Below, in pieces: positions 17,258 to 26,026 of a stretch of 45,277 nucleotides of DNA. The notes below the pieces were generated by a model. It saw only the letters and a program-made list of their open reading frames with translations. It ran no database searches and was not told the origin of the DNA. The DNA is from JAKRSD01 sp964473995 (lineage in GTDB: Bacteria; Bacteroidota; Bacteroidia; CAIKAF01): contig CAYYRB010000014.1 of NCBI GenBank assembly GCA_964473995.1, positions 1 to 45,277 on the forward strand. The letters are read 5' to 3'. Within the stretch, counting starts at the first letter, position 1; each line of letters opens with the position of its first letter. Both the position numbers and the translations under genes were made by a program.

Positions 17258-17566
17258 TTATCCCGGTAGTTCATTTTTTTGGGAATCGGCCTGCGTGGTT
17301 TTGTCTTCCTGTTCAATTTGATCCAGGGTACGCCTGTATTCTTCTTCTATGGATTGCCTGCGTTGTTGTAAATGATCATCCGTTGTTTTTACCGAGTCGG
17401 TAATTTCGCGTTTTACGGCATCGGAGGCATTTTTGATTTCCCGCATGCCCCGCCCCAAAGTACGCGCCAGATCGGGAATGCTTTTTGAGCCGAAAAACAG
17501 CAAAACAAAGAGCACGATTACGACCAATTCACCGCCACCGATATTCAGGAAAAAGGGCACTTGCAT
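17258..17566 (-). CDS. tatA: Twin-arginine translocase subunit TatA/TatE
   Basis: The 102-residue protein has one N-terminal membrane helix (about 10-25, GGELVVIVLFVLLFFG), the conserved F-G-S-K hinge followed by IPDLARTLGRGMREIKNASD as the amphipathic helix, and a charged, Gln/Glu-rich C-terminal tail. TatA forms the export pore for folded proteins carrying RR signal peptides. It lies 64 bp upstream of the OmpA-family gene and 64 bp downstream of secDF, all on the minus strand, so this is a cluster of envelope-export genes. A TATTTTTG promoter element ends 4 nt before the ATG, predicting a leaderless transcript. The Glu (GGE) after the N-terminus is typical of TatA/E rather than TatB. Confidence 0.9.
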   Translation of the reverse strand: MQVPFFLNIGGGELVVIVLFVLLFFGSKSIPDLARTLGRGMREIKNASDAVKREITDSVKTTDDHLQQRRQSIEEEYRRTLDQIEQEDKTTQADSQKNELPG

Positions 17567-17570
17567 GGCT

Positions 17571-17578
17571 CAAAAATA
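17571..17578 (-). promoter_or_regulatory. -7 element (TATTTTTG) of tatA
   Basis: A TAnnTTTG match ending 4 nt before the tatA ATG. The corresponding -33 region would fall inside the secDF terminator hairpin. Confidence 0.45.
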
Positions 17579-17608
17579 CGAAAGCCGTTTCAATTTGAAA
17601 CGGCTTTC
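17571..17608 (-). terminator. Intrinsic terminator of secDF
   Basis: A perfect 13-bp stem (17580-17592 with 17596-17608, 3-nt loop) is followed on the minus strand by GTATTTTT. It lies 22 bp beyond the secDF stop. Confidence 0.8.
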
Positions 17609-17630
17609 ACTAGTATTTCGATGTAATCGG

Positions 17631-20600
17631 TTAGATTTTTTCCGCTTCGTAGGGCACGGCATCTTTGCCTGTACGTTTTTTCAGGTCAACCACCAGCGGG
17701 GAGGCAACCATGAGTGAGGAATACGTTCCTACACCGATACCCACCAAAAGGGCAAATGACATGGAGCGGATTCCGGGCCCCCCGAAGATAAAGATGACCA
17801 AAAGCACGATGAGCGTGGTCAATGAGGTATTGATTGTACGGGAAAGAGTGCTGTTCAAGGCACTGTTTACCAGCGTATTCAAACTGCCGCGTTTGTGCTC
17901 CGTCAGGTATTCGCGGATACGGTCAAATACAACCACCGTGTCGTTGATGGAGTAACCGATTACGGTGAGCACCGCCGCAATAATCGCCTGATCTATCTCC
18001 ATGGAGAAGGGCAGAATTCCGTCGAATATGGAGAAGCAGGCAAGCACGATCAACACGTCGTGAATAAGGGCGACGATCGAGGCCAAACCGAATTGCCAAC
18101 CTTTAAAGCGGAACATGATGTAAAGGAACATCAACACGATGCTGAATCCGATGGCATACAGTGATTTCGTTTTGGTATCTCCTGCAATGCTCGGACCTAC
18201 TTTTTCAGAACCAGACAAACCGATGCCGGAATTTTCATTCGCAAAATCTTCATACGAGGGAGCAGTGGTGTAAAACCCTTTGAGGCCTTCATGAAGCGAT
18301 TTCACGATTTCATCTTCCGTGGCGGGAGAGGAATCATCAAATTTGTATTTGGTGATGATTTTAATCTTGTCGTTAGAGCCGAATAACTTAACCACGGGAG
18401 CTTCACCGCCTAAAAACGGAGTGAGGGCAGTGGCTACATCCTGGGTAGAGAAAGAACTATTGTCAAAAGTTACCGTGTAGGTTCTTCCCCCTTTGAGATC
18501 CACACCCAGATTAAATCCTTTGGTGAAAAAGGACACCACGCCGCCCAAAATAACGAGGGAGGAGACTATGTAGAATATTTTTCTTTTGCCTACAAAATCA
18601 AAGTTGATATTGGTGAAGGCATTTTCGGTGAATTTTGCCGAGAATGAGAGGGTTTTCTTTGCATTCAGTCTTGCTTCAAAAATCAGACGGGTGATGAAGA
18701 TGGCTGAAAAAAGCGAGGTTAGGATTCCCGCAAAGAGCACCACGGCAAATCCTTTCACGGGTCCCGCTCCAAAAATAATCAGGATTAAAGCTGTGAGAAT
18801 GGTGGTTACGTTCGCATCGATAATGGAGCTGTAGGCCATTTTGTATCCGTCTGCCACTGCCAGGCGCATGCCTTTTCCGTCGCGCAATTCTTCTCGAATA
18901 CGCTCAAAAATCAGTACGTTGGCATCCACCGACATACCGAAGGTAAGCACGATACCCGCAATACCGGGTAAGGTCAGCGTGGTTCCGAGTGAGGCCAGGG
19001 TTCCCACCAAAAAGAATACGTTGGCCATCAGAGCCAGGTTGGCTGTCATACCCGCCCTTCCGTAATAGAAAGCCATGTAAATAAGTACCACGAGTAGGGC
19101 AATCGCCATAGACAAAAGTCCGGCACGAATGGAGGCGGTGCCCAGTGAAGGTCCTACCACCGCTTTTTCCACGATGGTGGCCGGAACGGGCAGTTTACCC
19201 GCTTTCAAAACTGCCGCGAGCGTCTTGGCTTCTTCAAACGAGAAATTTCCGGTAATCGTAGAAATACCTCCGGTAATTTTATCCTGTACGGTCGGTGCGC
19301 TGTAAATCATACCATCTAAAGCAATCGCCACGCTTTTGCCCTTGTTGGCCTCGGTAATTTTCGCCCATTTGTCGGCTCCGTCTCCGTTCATTGTCATGCG
19401 TACCATAAAGCCGCCTCCCTGATCATTTTTCTCAAAAGTGGCGTCCGTTATCACGTCTCCGTCTAAAGGTGCCTTACCGTCGCGGCGTGGGGAGAAAATG
19501 CAGTACAACGCAAGCGCAGGAACTTCTTCCATCGGTTTGTTGCCCCACATCAGTTTCACATCTTTCGGAAGTAAGGATTTAATCTGAGGCAGTCGCAGGT
19601 AGGTACTGAACTCGGCTGTATCCTTCGTGAGTACGTAACCCAAAACAGGTCCTTCTACATAAGTTCTTTGCTCCGTTTCGGGGTCTAATGCGTAAGCGAT
19701 ATCAATCAGTCCGAGAAACGGGTGGTCTTTTTTGTATTGTTCAAGACTTTGCTGTGCCATGCCCGAACTGTCTGACTTAGCAGAGTCTCCCGCTTCTTCC
19801 TCATCAGCTGTTTCTGTATCGGTTATGCTTAAAGCCGGCGTGGCATTGGTGTCTGCCTTAGCCACGGATGTAGAGTCGGAAACGGTGCTGTCCTGAACTT
19901 CTGCACGGGTTTCGGCTTTTTTCAGTTTGGCGGCCACTTCGTCCATTTTGTTCATCGGTCCGATGAGCCGGCGCATGTCATACGTTTCCCAAAATTCCAG
20001 TTTGGCTGTTTTTTGCACCAATTCCACCGCACGCTCGGGGTCTTTGATACCTGGAAGTTCGATGAGAATACGCCCGGTGGTTTCCAGCTTTTGGATGTTG
20101 GGCTGCGTAACTCCGAATTGGTCAATCCTTGAATTCAATACCTCAAACGTGCGCTCAATGGCTTGGTCTGCTTCCCTACGGAGTATGGCCACCACTTCAT
20201 CATTGGTCATTTTTATATTTACCATGTTTTGGTCTTTGTGACCAAACATACGTGCCGAAGCCAGGCTCACGTTGGGGTCGGCCTCTTTGGCGGCTTTCAC
20301 GAAATTGTCAATCAGGTCGCTTCCGTTCCTGGCGCTTTCTTCTCTGGCTTTGCGCAGTGCATTGGTAAATACGGGATCTTCGGAATTGTTGGCCATCACT
20401 TTCAGCAGGTCGGCCACGGACACTTCAATGGTCAGGTTCATTCCTCCCTTAAGGTCGAGACCCAGGTTGATTTCCCTTTGCTTGGCAGACTGATAGGTGA
20501 AAAGTCCCCAGACCTTTTCGTTGGCCACCGAATCCAGATAGGCCCTTTCCAGGCGGGAATCGCCGTTGGCATAAGCGGCTGCGTCTTTCTCCACTTTTCG

Positions 20601-20684
20601 GGCCACAAAGGTGAACGACAGGTGGTAAGCACAAGCCAAGGCAAGAACGATGGCTATGAAGCTGATAAATCCTTTATTTTGCAT
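17631..20684 (-). CDS. secDF: Protein translocase subunit SecDF (fused)
   Basis: SecDF uses the proton gradient to help pull proteins through SecYEG. The 1017-residue chain carries SecD then SecF, the fused form usual in Bacteroidota. The SecD half shows GLDLKGGMNLTIEV near residue 63, a large periplasmic P1 domain with an extra acidic insertion (about 240-320, rich in Ser, Asp, Glu, Thr), and LTFGMSVDANVLIFERIREEL in helix 4. The SecF half shows GVDLKGGRTYTVTFD and IGYSINDTVVVFDRIREYL. The start MQNKGFISF at 20684 is a true ATG; the longer frame begins with TTG. A promoter with TATATTTG and a TTG 20 bp away lies upstream. Its terminator separates it from tatA. Confidence 0.97.
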   Translation of the reverse strand: MQNKGFISFIAIVLALACAYHLSFTFVARKVEKDAAAYANGDSRLERAYLDSVANEKVWGLFTYQSAKQREINLGLDLKGGMNLTIEVSVADLLKVMANNSEDPVFTNALRKAREESARNGSDLIDNFVKAAKEADPNVSLASARMFGHKDQNMVNIKMTNDEVVAILRREADQAIERTFEVLNSRIDQFGVTQPNIQKLETTGRILIELPGIKDPERAVELVQKTAKLEFWETYDMRRLIGPMNKMDEVAAKLKKAETRAEVQDSTVSDSTSVAKADTNATPALSITDTETADEEEAGDSAKSDSSGMAQQSLEQYKKDHPFLGLIDIAYALDPETEQRTYVEGPVLGYVLTKDTAEFSTYLRLPQIKSLLPKDVKLMWGNKPMEEVPALALYCIFSPRRDGKAPLDGDVITDATFEKNDQGGGFMVRMTMNGDGADKWAKITEANKGKSVAIALDGMIYSAPTVQDKITGGISTITGNFSFEEAKTLAAVLKAGKLPVPATIVEKAVVGPSLGTASIRAGLLSMAIALLVVLIYMAFYYGRAGMTANLALMANVFFLVGTLASLGTTLTLPGIAGIVLTFGMSVDANVLIFERIREELRDGKGMRLAVADGYKMAYSSIIDANVTTILTALILIIFGAGPVKGFAVVLFAGILTSLFSAIFITRLIFEARLNAKKTLSFSAKFTENAFTNINFDFVGKRKIFYIVSSLVILGGVVSFFTKGFNLGVDLKGGRTYTVTFDNSSFSTQDVATALTPFLGGEAPVVKLFGSNDKIKIITKYKFDDSSPATEDEIVKSLHEGLKGFYTTAPSYEDFANENSGIGLSGSEKVGPSIAGDTKTKSLYAIGFSIVLMFLYIMFRFKGWQFGLASIVALIHDVLIVLACFSIFDGILPFSMEIDQAIIAAVLTVIGYSINDTVVVFDRIREYLTEHKRGSLNTLVNSALNSTLSRTINTSLTTLIVLLVIFIFGGPGIRSMSFALLVGIGVGTYSSLMVASPLVVDLKKRTGKDAVPYEAEKI

Positions 20685-20721
20685 AACTTCAAAAGGGTAT
20701 TTCTCCAAAATTTTGAGCCGG

Positions 20722-20752
20722 CAAATATATCACATCCGGCTTTATTTACCAA
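20722..20752 (-). promoter_or_regulatory. Promoter of secDF
   Basis: The minus strand shows TATATTTG (20722-20729) and TTG (20750-20752) with 20 bp between, matching the Bacteroidota -33/-7 consensus. The ATG at 20684 is 37 bp downstream. Confidence 0.65.
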
Positions 20753-20789
20753 CAGGTTTCTTTTAATCTTAAAAAAGTGTGGTATTTTT

Positions 20790-20797
20790 TACCTTTG
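20790..20797 (+). promoter_or_regulatory. -7 element (TACCTTTG) of the FG-GAP protein gene
   Basis: A perfect TAnnTTTG match 15 bp before the ATG at 20813. It lies within the divergent gap shared with the secDF promoter and rules out the in-frame ATG at 20777. Confidence 0.6.
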
Positions 20798-20812
20798 GAA
20801 AAAGTTTGTCAT

Positions 20813-23156
20813 ATGAAAGCCATCGGCCTCGGACTTTCGGTTTTTTTGCTCGCTGGGGGCTCATTTGCCCAGGGAGTGTACCGGTTTCAGCGGGCCGATT
20901 CGGTTCCCGTGTATGCACCTTCGGGCAGAATGCCAAATCCTTGGGCGGGCGGTTTGAACTTCGCGCTCGCGGGAGAGATGGATTTGGACGGAGACTCCAA
21001 AAATGATCTCGTGATTTTTGATAAGTCCGGAAAACGGTTGGTCCCTTTTTTGAATCGAGGTTCCGCCGGAGAAGTAAAGTATCTCTATGCTCCCGATTAC
21101 CGACCTTTTTTTCCCCATATGACCGATTGGATGCTGCTCCGCGATTATGACGGGGACGGGAAGGCGGATATTTTCGCCTACTATTCAGGAGGTGCCAAAG
21201 TATTCCGCAATGTATCAACAGCTACGGGTCAAATCGCTTTCCAGGAAGTGGTGTATCTGTTGGAATCCGACTACGGCAGCACGGTCANNNNNNNNNNNNN
21301 NNNNNNNNNNNNNNNNNNNNNNNNNNNNNNNNNNNNNNNNNNNNNNNNNNNNNNNNNNNNNNNNNNNNNNNNNNNNNNNNNNNNNNNTCGCTTTCCAGGA
21401 AGTGGTGTATCTGTTGGAATCCGACTACGGCAGCACGGTCACTTCCCTGTTTATCCCCTCGTCCGACCTGCCGGGAATCGATGATCTGGATGGCGATGGA
21501 GACCTTGATGTACTTGCCTTCGATGTGTTCGGCGGATGCGTGGACTTTCATAAAAATCTATCCATGGAACTGTTCGGTCATGCGGATAGCTTGAAATATG
21601 AACTGGTTACCCGTAATTGGGGTAATTTTTCGGAGGATGGGGTCAACAACTCGGTTTATTTGGATTCCGATTGCGGAAGGTCGCTGCGTGGACATGCGGG
21701 ATCTTCCTTCTTGTTGCTCGATGTGAACGGAGATCAGAAAAAGGACCTCGCCCTCGGCGATATCAACTTCAATAATTTGGTGTTTTTACTCAACGGGGGT
21801 ACCATCCAACAGGCGGATATGGTGCAGGTGCAGACCAATTTTCCGCAGGGTTTCGGTGGTTCATTGCCTGTAGATTTGACCATTTTTCCCGCCGCTTCGT
21901 ACCAGGATTTGAACAATGACGGAATAAAAGATTTGTTTGTGGCACCCACAGGTGAAGGGCGCTCTCAGAACCACAATGGTCTCTGTTTTTACAAGAATAA
22001 CGGGTTTGATTCGCTGCCTTCTTTTCAGTTAATGGAACAGGGCTTTTTGCAGAATGGCATGATTGATCTGGGTGAAGGTGCTTACCCCGTGTGGGTGGAT
22101 TTTGACGGAGACGGGTTAACGGATGTCGTGGTGGGTAACTTCGGCTATTTTGTTTCAAGCTCCAATTACGATTCGCGCCTCACCGCCTTTCGTAACACAG
22201 GCACGGCCACCGAGCCTGCTTTCACTTTGTACTCAGGCGATTTCGGCGGATTATCCCAATCGGGCTTAGACGGGCTTGTGCCTACCTTCGGCGATTTGGA
22301 CGGCGACGGAGATGTGGATCTGGTGGTCGGTGAAAGCAACGGACGCCTTCATTATTACAGGAATACGGCCCCATCAGGACAGCCTGCTCAGTTTGTATTG
22401 CAAACTCCTTTCTTCGGAGGAATTCAGGAACCGTTGTTTTCTGCACCTTGCCTCTTTGATCTGAATGAAGATGGAAAGCTGGATTTGCTTGTGGGAAGCC
22501 GCAACGGTAAACTGAATTATTATCAGAATACGGGAACGGCTCAGTCGCCCCAATTTTCCGCTACTCCCACGATAGCCAATGCGGGAGGCGTAAACACGGT
22601 GGATCAGACACAGAGTTTTTTCGGGTTCAGCACTCCTTTCGTGTTTCCCGATGCCAATGACTTTCAACTGTTTTGCGGTTCCTATTCGGGGCGGATACAT
22701 CACTACAAAGGTTTGAAAGACAACCTGAACGGGACTTGGCAACCCGTAACGATGGTCGCCGACAGCCTGATTTATGACGGTTTCTGCACGGCGGTTTCAC
22801 TCAACGACATCAACGGCGACGGAAAATGGGATATGCTGCTCGGGAATAATTCGGGCGGATTATCCTTGCTGTACGGGCTCATCGTGAATACATCCGTATC
22901 TGAATGGGATGGCGAAACTTCTCTTCGCGTATTTCCCGTTCCGGCTTTGGAAACGCTTTATTGGGAACTGCCCCAGTCGGGCAAAGTAACCCGCATCGCC
23001 GTCACCGATTTGAACGGGCGCGTCCTTATCGACCGGGCAGAGTTCGCTGAAGGATCGGGTTCCGTCGATGTTTCTGGATTGTCTTCCGGATTGTATCTGC
23101 TCCGCATGCATTTTTTCTCCGGTGCGGAAAAGGTGGTGCGATGGATCAAGCAATAG
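20813..23156 (+). CDS. Secreted FG-GAP/VCBS repeat protein with T9SS type-A sorting domain, split by an assembly gap
   Basis: After collapsing the 54-bp duplication at the N gap, the gene encodes 729 residues in one frame. A signal peptide (MKAIGLGLSVFLLAGGSFAQ) precedes many FG-GAP/VCBS-type repeats with Ca-binding D-x-D/N-x-D-G loops, for example DLDGDGDLDV, DVNGDQKKDL, DLNNDGIKDLF, DFDGDGLTDVVVG, DLDGDGDVDLVVGE, DLNEDGKLDLLVGS and DINGDGKWDMLLG. These build a beta-propeller for extracellular adhesion or binding. The last 80 residues (LRVFPVPALETLYWEL to EKVVRWIKQ) are a type-A T9SS sorting domain, so the protein should cross the outer membrane by T9SS and be anchored or released. The ligand is unknown. 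Confidence 0.88.
21234..21441. other. 100-N assembly gap with 54-bp duplicated flanks
   Basis: The 54 bp at 21234-21287 recur exactly at 21388-21441 around exactly 100 N. Removing one copy plus the gap shifts the frame by 154 bp and rejoins the two halves of the FG-GAP gene. Confidence 0.95.
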
Positions 23157-23163
23157 GCGCTGC

Positions 23164-23607
23164 TTATTCTTTCCAATACAACACCAGCCGGTTTTTGTCA
23201 AAATCAATTTTGGCTTTGTGTTGCCTAAGCAGATCTGAACCTAAAACGCCGGCCACTTTTTCATGACCGATCTGTTGGTAGGAGTGGTTTAAAATGGACA
23301 GATCGAGCACCAGAACTTCCAAGTCGGGAAGCAGCAGGGATTTTATCTTGAATCGGTTGATTTTGGTGGCATGGGTGGTCATTCCGTCGGTACCGAGCCC
23401 CGCTGATTTTCTGCCTTCCACTTCGCGGATTTCTTCCCTCACCAACCGTTTTATTTCGGTTTTGTCCAACACGGTGCGGGAGGCGCCCGTATCTAAAACC
23501 ATGCGGCATTTTTTGCGGTTGATGGTTACCTCCAGGCACACATGGTAGCCGGATTCGCCCATATCCAACAGGAGAAGTGGAACGGATGTTTTTTTGGAAC
23601 GGCTCAT
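23164..23607 (-). CDS. Retropepsin-like aspartic protease family protein
   Basis: The 147-residue protein carries the single active-site motif DTGAS (39-43, in CRMVLDTGASRTVLDK) of clan AA aspartic proteases, and a C-terminal GVLGSDLLRQHKAKIDFDKNRL that fits the family's conserved hydrophobic-Gly and D-F/Y-x strands. One catalytic Asp per chain implies that it acts as a dimer, like retropepsins and DDI1. There is no signal peptide, so it is probably cytoplasmic. The gene lies downstream of mdh on the same strand but beyond the mdh terminator, and its stop is 7 bp from the convergent FG-GAP gene's stop. The substrate is unknown. Confidence 0.82.
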   Translation of the reverse strand: MSRSKKTSVPLLLLDMGESGYHVCLEVTINRKKCRMVLDTGASRTVLDKTEIKRLVREEIREVEGRKSAGLGTDGMTTHATKINRFKIKSLLLPDLEVLVLDLSILNHSYQQIGHEKVAGVLGSDLLRQHKAKIDFDKNRLVLYWKE

Positions 23608-23612
23608 GGGTG

Positions 23613-23644
23613 AAAAAAAACGGCCCTCCGATTGGGGAGAGCCG
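23613..23644 (-). terminator. Intrinsic terminator of mdh
   Basis: A 9-bp stem with one mismatch (23621-23629 with 23636-23644) is followed on the minus strand by eight T. It lies 24 bp after the mdh stop. Confidence 0.8.
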
Positions 23645-23668
23645 CTTGGTATTTAGATCATTTTGTGT

Positions 23669-24610
23669 TTAAGCGGATACGGAATTCATTTTGTCCAGCA
23701 CTTCACATACTTCTCTCACAGCCGTGGCAGAAGCACTGAGCAGGGCTTTTTCATCTTCGTTCAGTTGCAGTTCGATGATTTTTTCGATTCCGTTTTTGCC
23801 GAGAATAACGGGCACACCCAAATACAGGTTGTTGATGCCGTATTCGCCGGTGAGCCATGCACACACGGGTACCACACGTTTCTGATCGCGTACGATAGCC
23901 TCCACCATTTGGGCGGCTGCGGCTCCCGGTGCATACCAGGCCGATGTACCCATGAGGTTCACCAGTTCACCGCCTCCTTTTTTGGTGCGCTCCACGATGG
24001 CGTCCAGGCGCTCGGGAGAAACCAACTCGGTAACGGGAATGCCGCTTACGGTGGTGTAGCGGGGCAGGGGAACCATGGTGTCACCGTGTCCGCCCATCAG
24101 GATGGCTTGAATTTCTTTGGGGGAAACGTTCAATTCTTCGGCGAGGAAAGCGCGGTAGCGGGCGGTGTCCAAGATGCCGGCCATACCCATCACGCGGCGG
24201 CTGTCCACTTTGGCGGTCAGGTAAGCGCAGTAGGTCATCACGTCCAGCGGATTGGAAACCACCACGATTTTGGCCTCGGGCGAATATTTCACGATGTTTT
24301 CGGTAACCGATTTTACGATACCGGCGTTGGTGGCGATGAGGTCATCGCGGCTCATGCCGGGTTTGCGCGGAAGTCCGGAGGTGATCACCACTACTTCGGA
24401 ACCGGCGGTATGCGTATAGTCGTTGGTAAACCCTTTGATGCGGGTGTCGTAATAATTCACAGGGGCGGTCTGCCACATGTCGAGCGACTTGCCTTCGGCG
24501 ATGCCCTCTTTGATGTCAATGAGGATGACCTCTTTGGCCAATTCTTTTTCCGCGATTACGTTTGCGCATGTGGCGCCGACGTTTCCTGCTCCTACAACCG
24601 TGATTTTCAT
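23669..24610 (-). CDS. mdh: Malate dehydrogenase (LDH-like)
   Basis: Mdh interconverts malate and oxaloacetate with NAD in the TCA cycle. The 313-residue protein begins MKITVVGAGNVGATCAN with the NAD-binding GxGxxG. The Asp that selects NAD follows in VILIDIKEG, the substrate-binding Arg segment is GLPRKPGMSRDDLI, and the catalytic His lies in MGGHGDTMVPLPR. The LDH-like class is usual in Bacteroidota. Start 24610 is preferred over the upstream in-frame ATG at 24670 because the promoter (TACTTTTG at 24641-24648) lies between them. It is a single-gene transcript with its own terminator. Its antisense strand has a long open frame, which is a composition artefact. Confidence 0.96.
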   Translation of the reverse strand: MKITVVGAGNVGATCANVIAEKELAKEVILIDIKEGIAEGKSLDMWQTAPVNYYDTRIKGFTNDYTHTAGSEVVVITSGLPRKPGMSRDDLIATNAGIVKSVTENIVKYSPEAKIVVVSNPLDVMTYCAYLTAKVDSRRVMGMAGILDTARYRAFLAEELNVSPKEIQAILMGGHGDTMVPLPRYTTVSGIPVTELVSPERLDAIVERTKKGGGELVNLMGTSAWYAPGAAAAQMVEAIVRDQKRVVPVCAWLTGEYGINNLYLGVPVILGKNGIEKIIELQLNEDEKALLSASATAVREVCEVLDKMNSVSA

Positions 24611-24640
24611 ATATTCTGAAGTATTTATTTTTTCTGTGGC

Positions 24641-24670
24641 CAAAAGTAAAAATTCCCGTTCAGTCGGCAA
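24641..24670 (-). promoter_or_regulatory. Promoter of mdh
   Basis: The minus strand shows TTG (24668-24670), 19 bp spacer, then TACTTTTG (24641-24648), 30 bp before the ATG. This is an excellent Bacteroidota consensus match. Confidence 0.7.
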
Positions 24671-24742
24671 TGCTTTTTTGGGCTTTTACTTTTTTTAACC
24701 TCCGTGTAACCTGGATGTGATGATTTTTACCGACGCGTTTGG

Positions 24743-25291
24743 TTATTTGCTGCTAGGTATCCAGGGAATTTCTTCGCTCCCGTAATGCTTGGAAAAATAG
24801 CGCGCCAGCACGAACAGGTAATCAGACAGTCGGTTCAGGTACTGCACCATGACGGGCTCCTGTGGGGTACGATCCCCCAATTCCACGCAGCGCCTTTCCG
24901 CACGCCGGCAAATGCAACGCGCCACATGGGCATGCGCAACCGATGGATGCCCTCCCGGCAGTATGAAATTTTTTAAGGGCGGCAACTCGGCTTCCATATT
25001 GTCTATTGCCTGTTCCAGTTCTACTATGTCGGAATCGGAAATCTGCGGCAGCTGTATGTTTGTTTTGCCTTCTTCCAGCGCCAGGTGCGATCCCATGGTA
25101 AACAGGTTGCTCTGGATGCGCCGGTTCAGTTGCTTCTGCGATTCGGTGCCGTATTCGCCCAAAAGCCCCAGGTAACTGTTCAGCTCATCTACCGTGCCGT
25201 AAGCCTCTATGCGCAGGTCGTGCTTTTTCACCCGGGCCCCGCCCAGCAGGGAGGTTTCGCCCGTATCGCCTTTTTTGGTGTATATCTTCAT
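24743..25291 (-). CDS. Cob(I)yrinic acid a,c-diamide adenosyltransferase (PduO type)
   Basis: The 182-residue protein is a PduO-type ATP:cob(I)alamin adenosyltransferase. It starts KIYTKKGDTGETSLLGGARVKK, the ATP-binding N-terminal motif, continues with AYGTVDELNSYLG, and has the conserved C-terminal helix HVARCICRRAERRCVEL followed by YLNRLSDYLFVLAR. It makes adenosylcobalamin, for example for methylmalonyl-CoA mutase. No cobalamin synthesis genes are in the window, so salvage is likely. It is the last gene of a three-gene minus-strand run, 17 bp after the ABC ATPase gene. Confidence 0.95.
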   Translation of the reverse strand: MKIYTKKGDTGETSLLGGARVKKHDLRIEAYGTVDELNSYLGLLGEYGTESQKQLNRRIQSNLFTMGSHLALEEGKTNIQLPQISDSDIVELEQAIDNMEAELPPLKNFILPGGHPSVAHAHVARCICRRAERRCVELGDRTPQEPVMVQYLNRLSDYLFVLARYFSKHYGSEEIPWIPSSK

Positions 25292-25308
25292 GGGAATGGT
25301 TCGAATTG

Positions 25309-26022
25309 TTATGCCGAAACAGACCGGCGTATGTTTTGGTTCTGTTCGTCGGTTTCTATTTTTCCGTCGCGCAGGCGGATGATGCGCTCGGTATGCGCCG
25401 CAATGTCCTCCTCGTGGGTTACGATGATGATCGTGTTTCCGCTTTGCTTGATTTCATCAAACAGACCCATGATTTCGAGCGAGGTTTTGGTATCCAGATT
25501 TCCCGTGGGCTCATCGGCTAACAGAATGGAGGGCTTGTTTACCAAGGCACGGGCCACGGCTACGCGTTGCCGTTGTCCGCCCGAAAGTTCGTTGGGTTTG
25601 TGTTTCATGCGGTCGCTGAGGCCTACCATCTCCAGCATCTGTGCGGCTTTTTCCAACCGTTCTTTTTTGCCGTATCCGGCGTACACCAGCGGCAGGGCCA
25701 CATTTTCCAAGGCGGTGTAGCGGGGCAGCAGGTTGAATGTCTGAAATACGAAGCCGATTTCGCGGTTGCGCACCTCGGCCAGTTCATTGTCGCTCATGCG
25801 CGACACGTCGGTTCCGTTCAGAAAATAATTTCCGCCCGAGGGCGTATCCAGGCACCCCAGAATGTTCATCAGCGTGGATTTTCCTGAGCCCGATGGCCCC
25901 ATCAGCGCCACGTATTCGCCGCGCGTAATCTCCAACGAAATGCCTTTCAACACCTGAAGAATTTCGTGCCCCATGATAAACTGGCGCGTAATGTTTTGGG
26001 TTTTGATGATGGTGTCGCTCAT
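25309..26022 (-). CDS. ABC transporter ATP-binding protein (MacB/LolD-like)
   Basis: The 237-residue ATPase has Walker A GPSGSGKST (42-50), Q-loop VFQTFNLLPRYTA, signature LSGGQRQRVAVARAL (146-160), Walker B ILLADEPTGNLD and the switch His in VTHEEDIAAH. The LLP-R-x-T-A-x-E-N-V pattern is typical of the MacB/LolD/FtsE branch, which powers lipoprotein release or macrolide/peptide export. No permease partner is encoded nearby, so this ATPase must work with a protein encoded elsewhere. It sits 4 bp after the methyltransferase gene and 17 bp before the adenosyltransferase gene. Confidence 0.92.
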   Translation of the reverse strand: MSDTIIKTQNITRQFIMGHEILQVLKGISLEITRGEYVALMGPSGSGKSTLMNILGCLDTPSGGNYFLNGTDVSRMSDNELAEVRNREIGFVFQTFNLLPRYTALENVALPLVYAGYGKKERLEKAAQMLEMVGLSDRMKHKPNELSGGQRQRVAVARALVNKPSILLADEPTGNLDTKTSLEIMGLFDEIKQSGNTIIIVTHEEDIAAHTERIIRLRDGKIETDEQNQNIRRSVSA

Positions 26023-26026
26023 AGGC

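Noticed and set aside
23663..24619. 318-codon open frame opposite mdh
   Set aside because: The minus-strand frame is a complete malate dehydrogenase with promoter and terminator. The antisense translation is a His/Gly-rich shadow.
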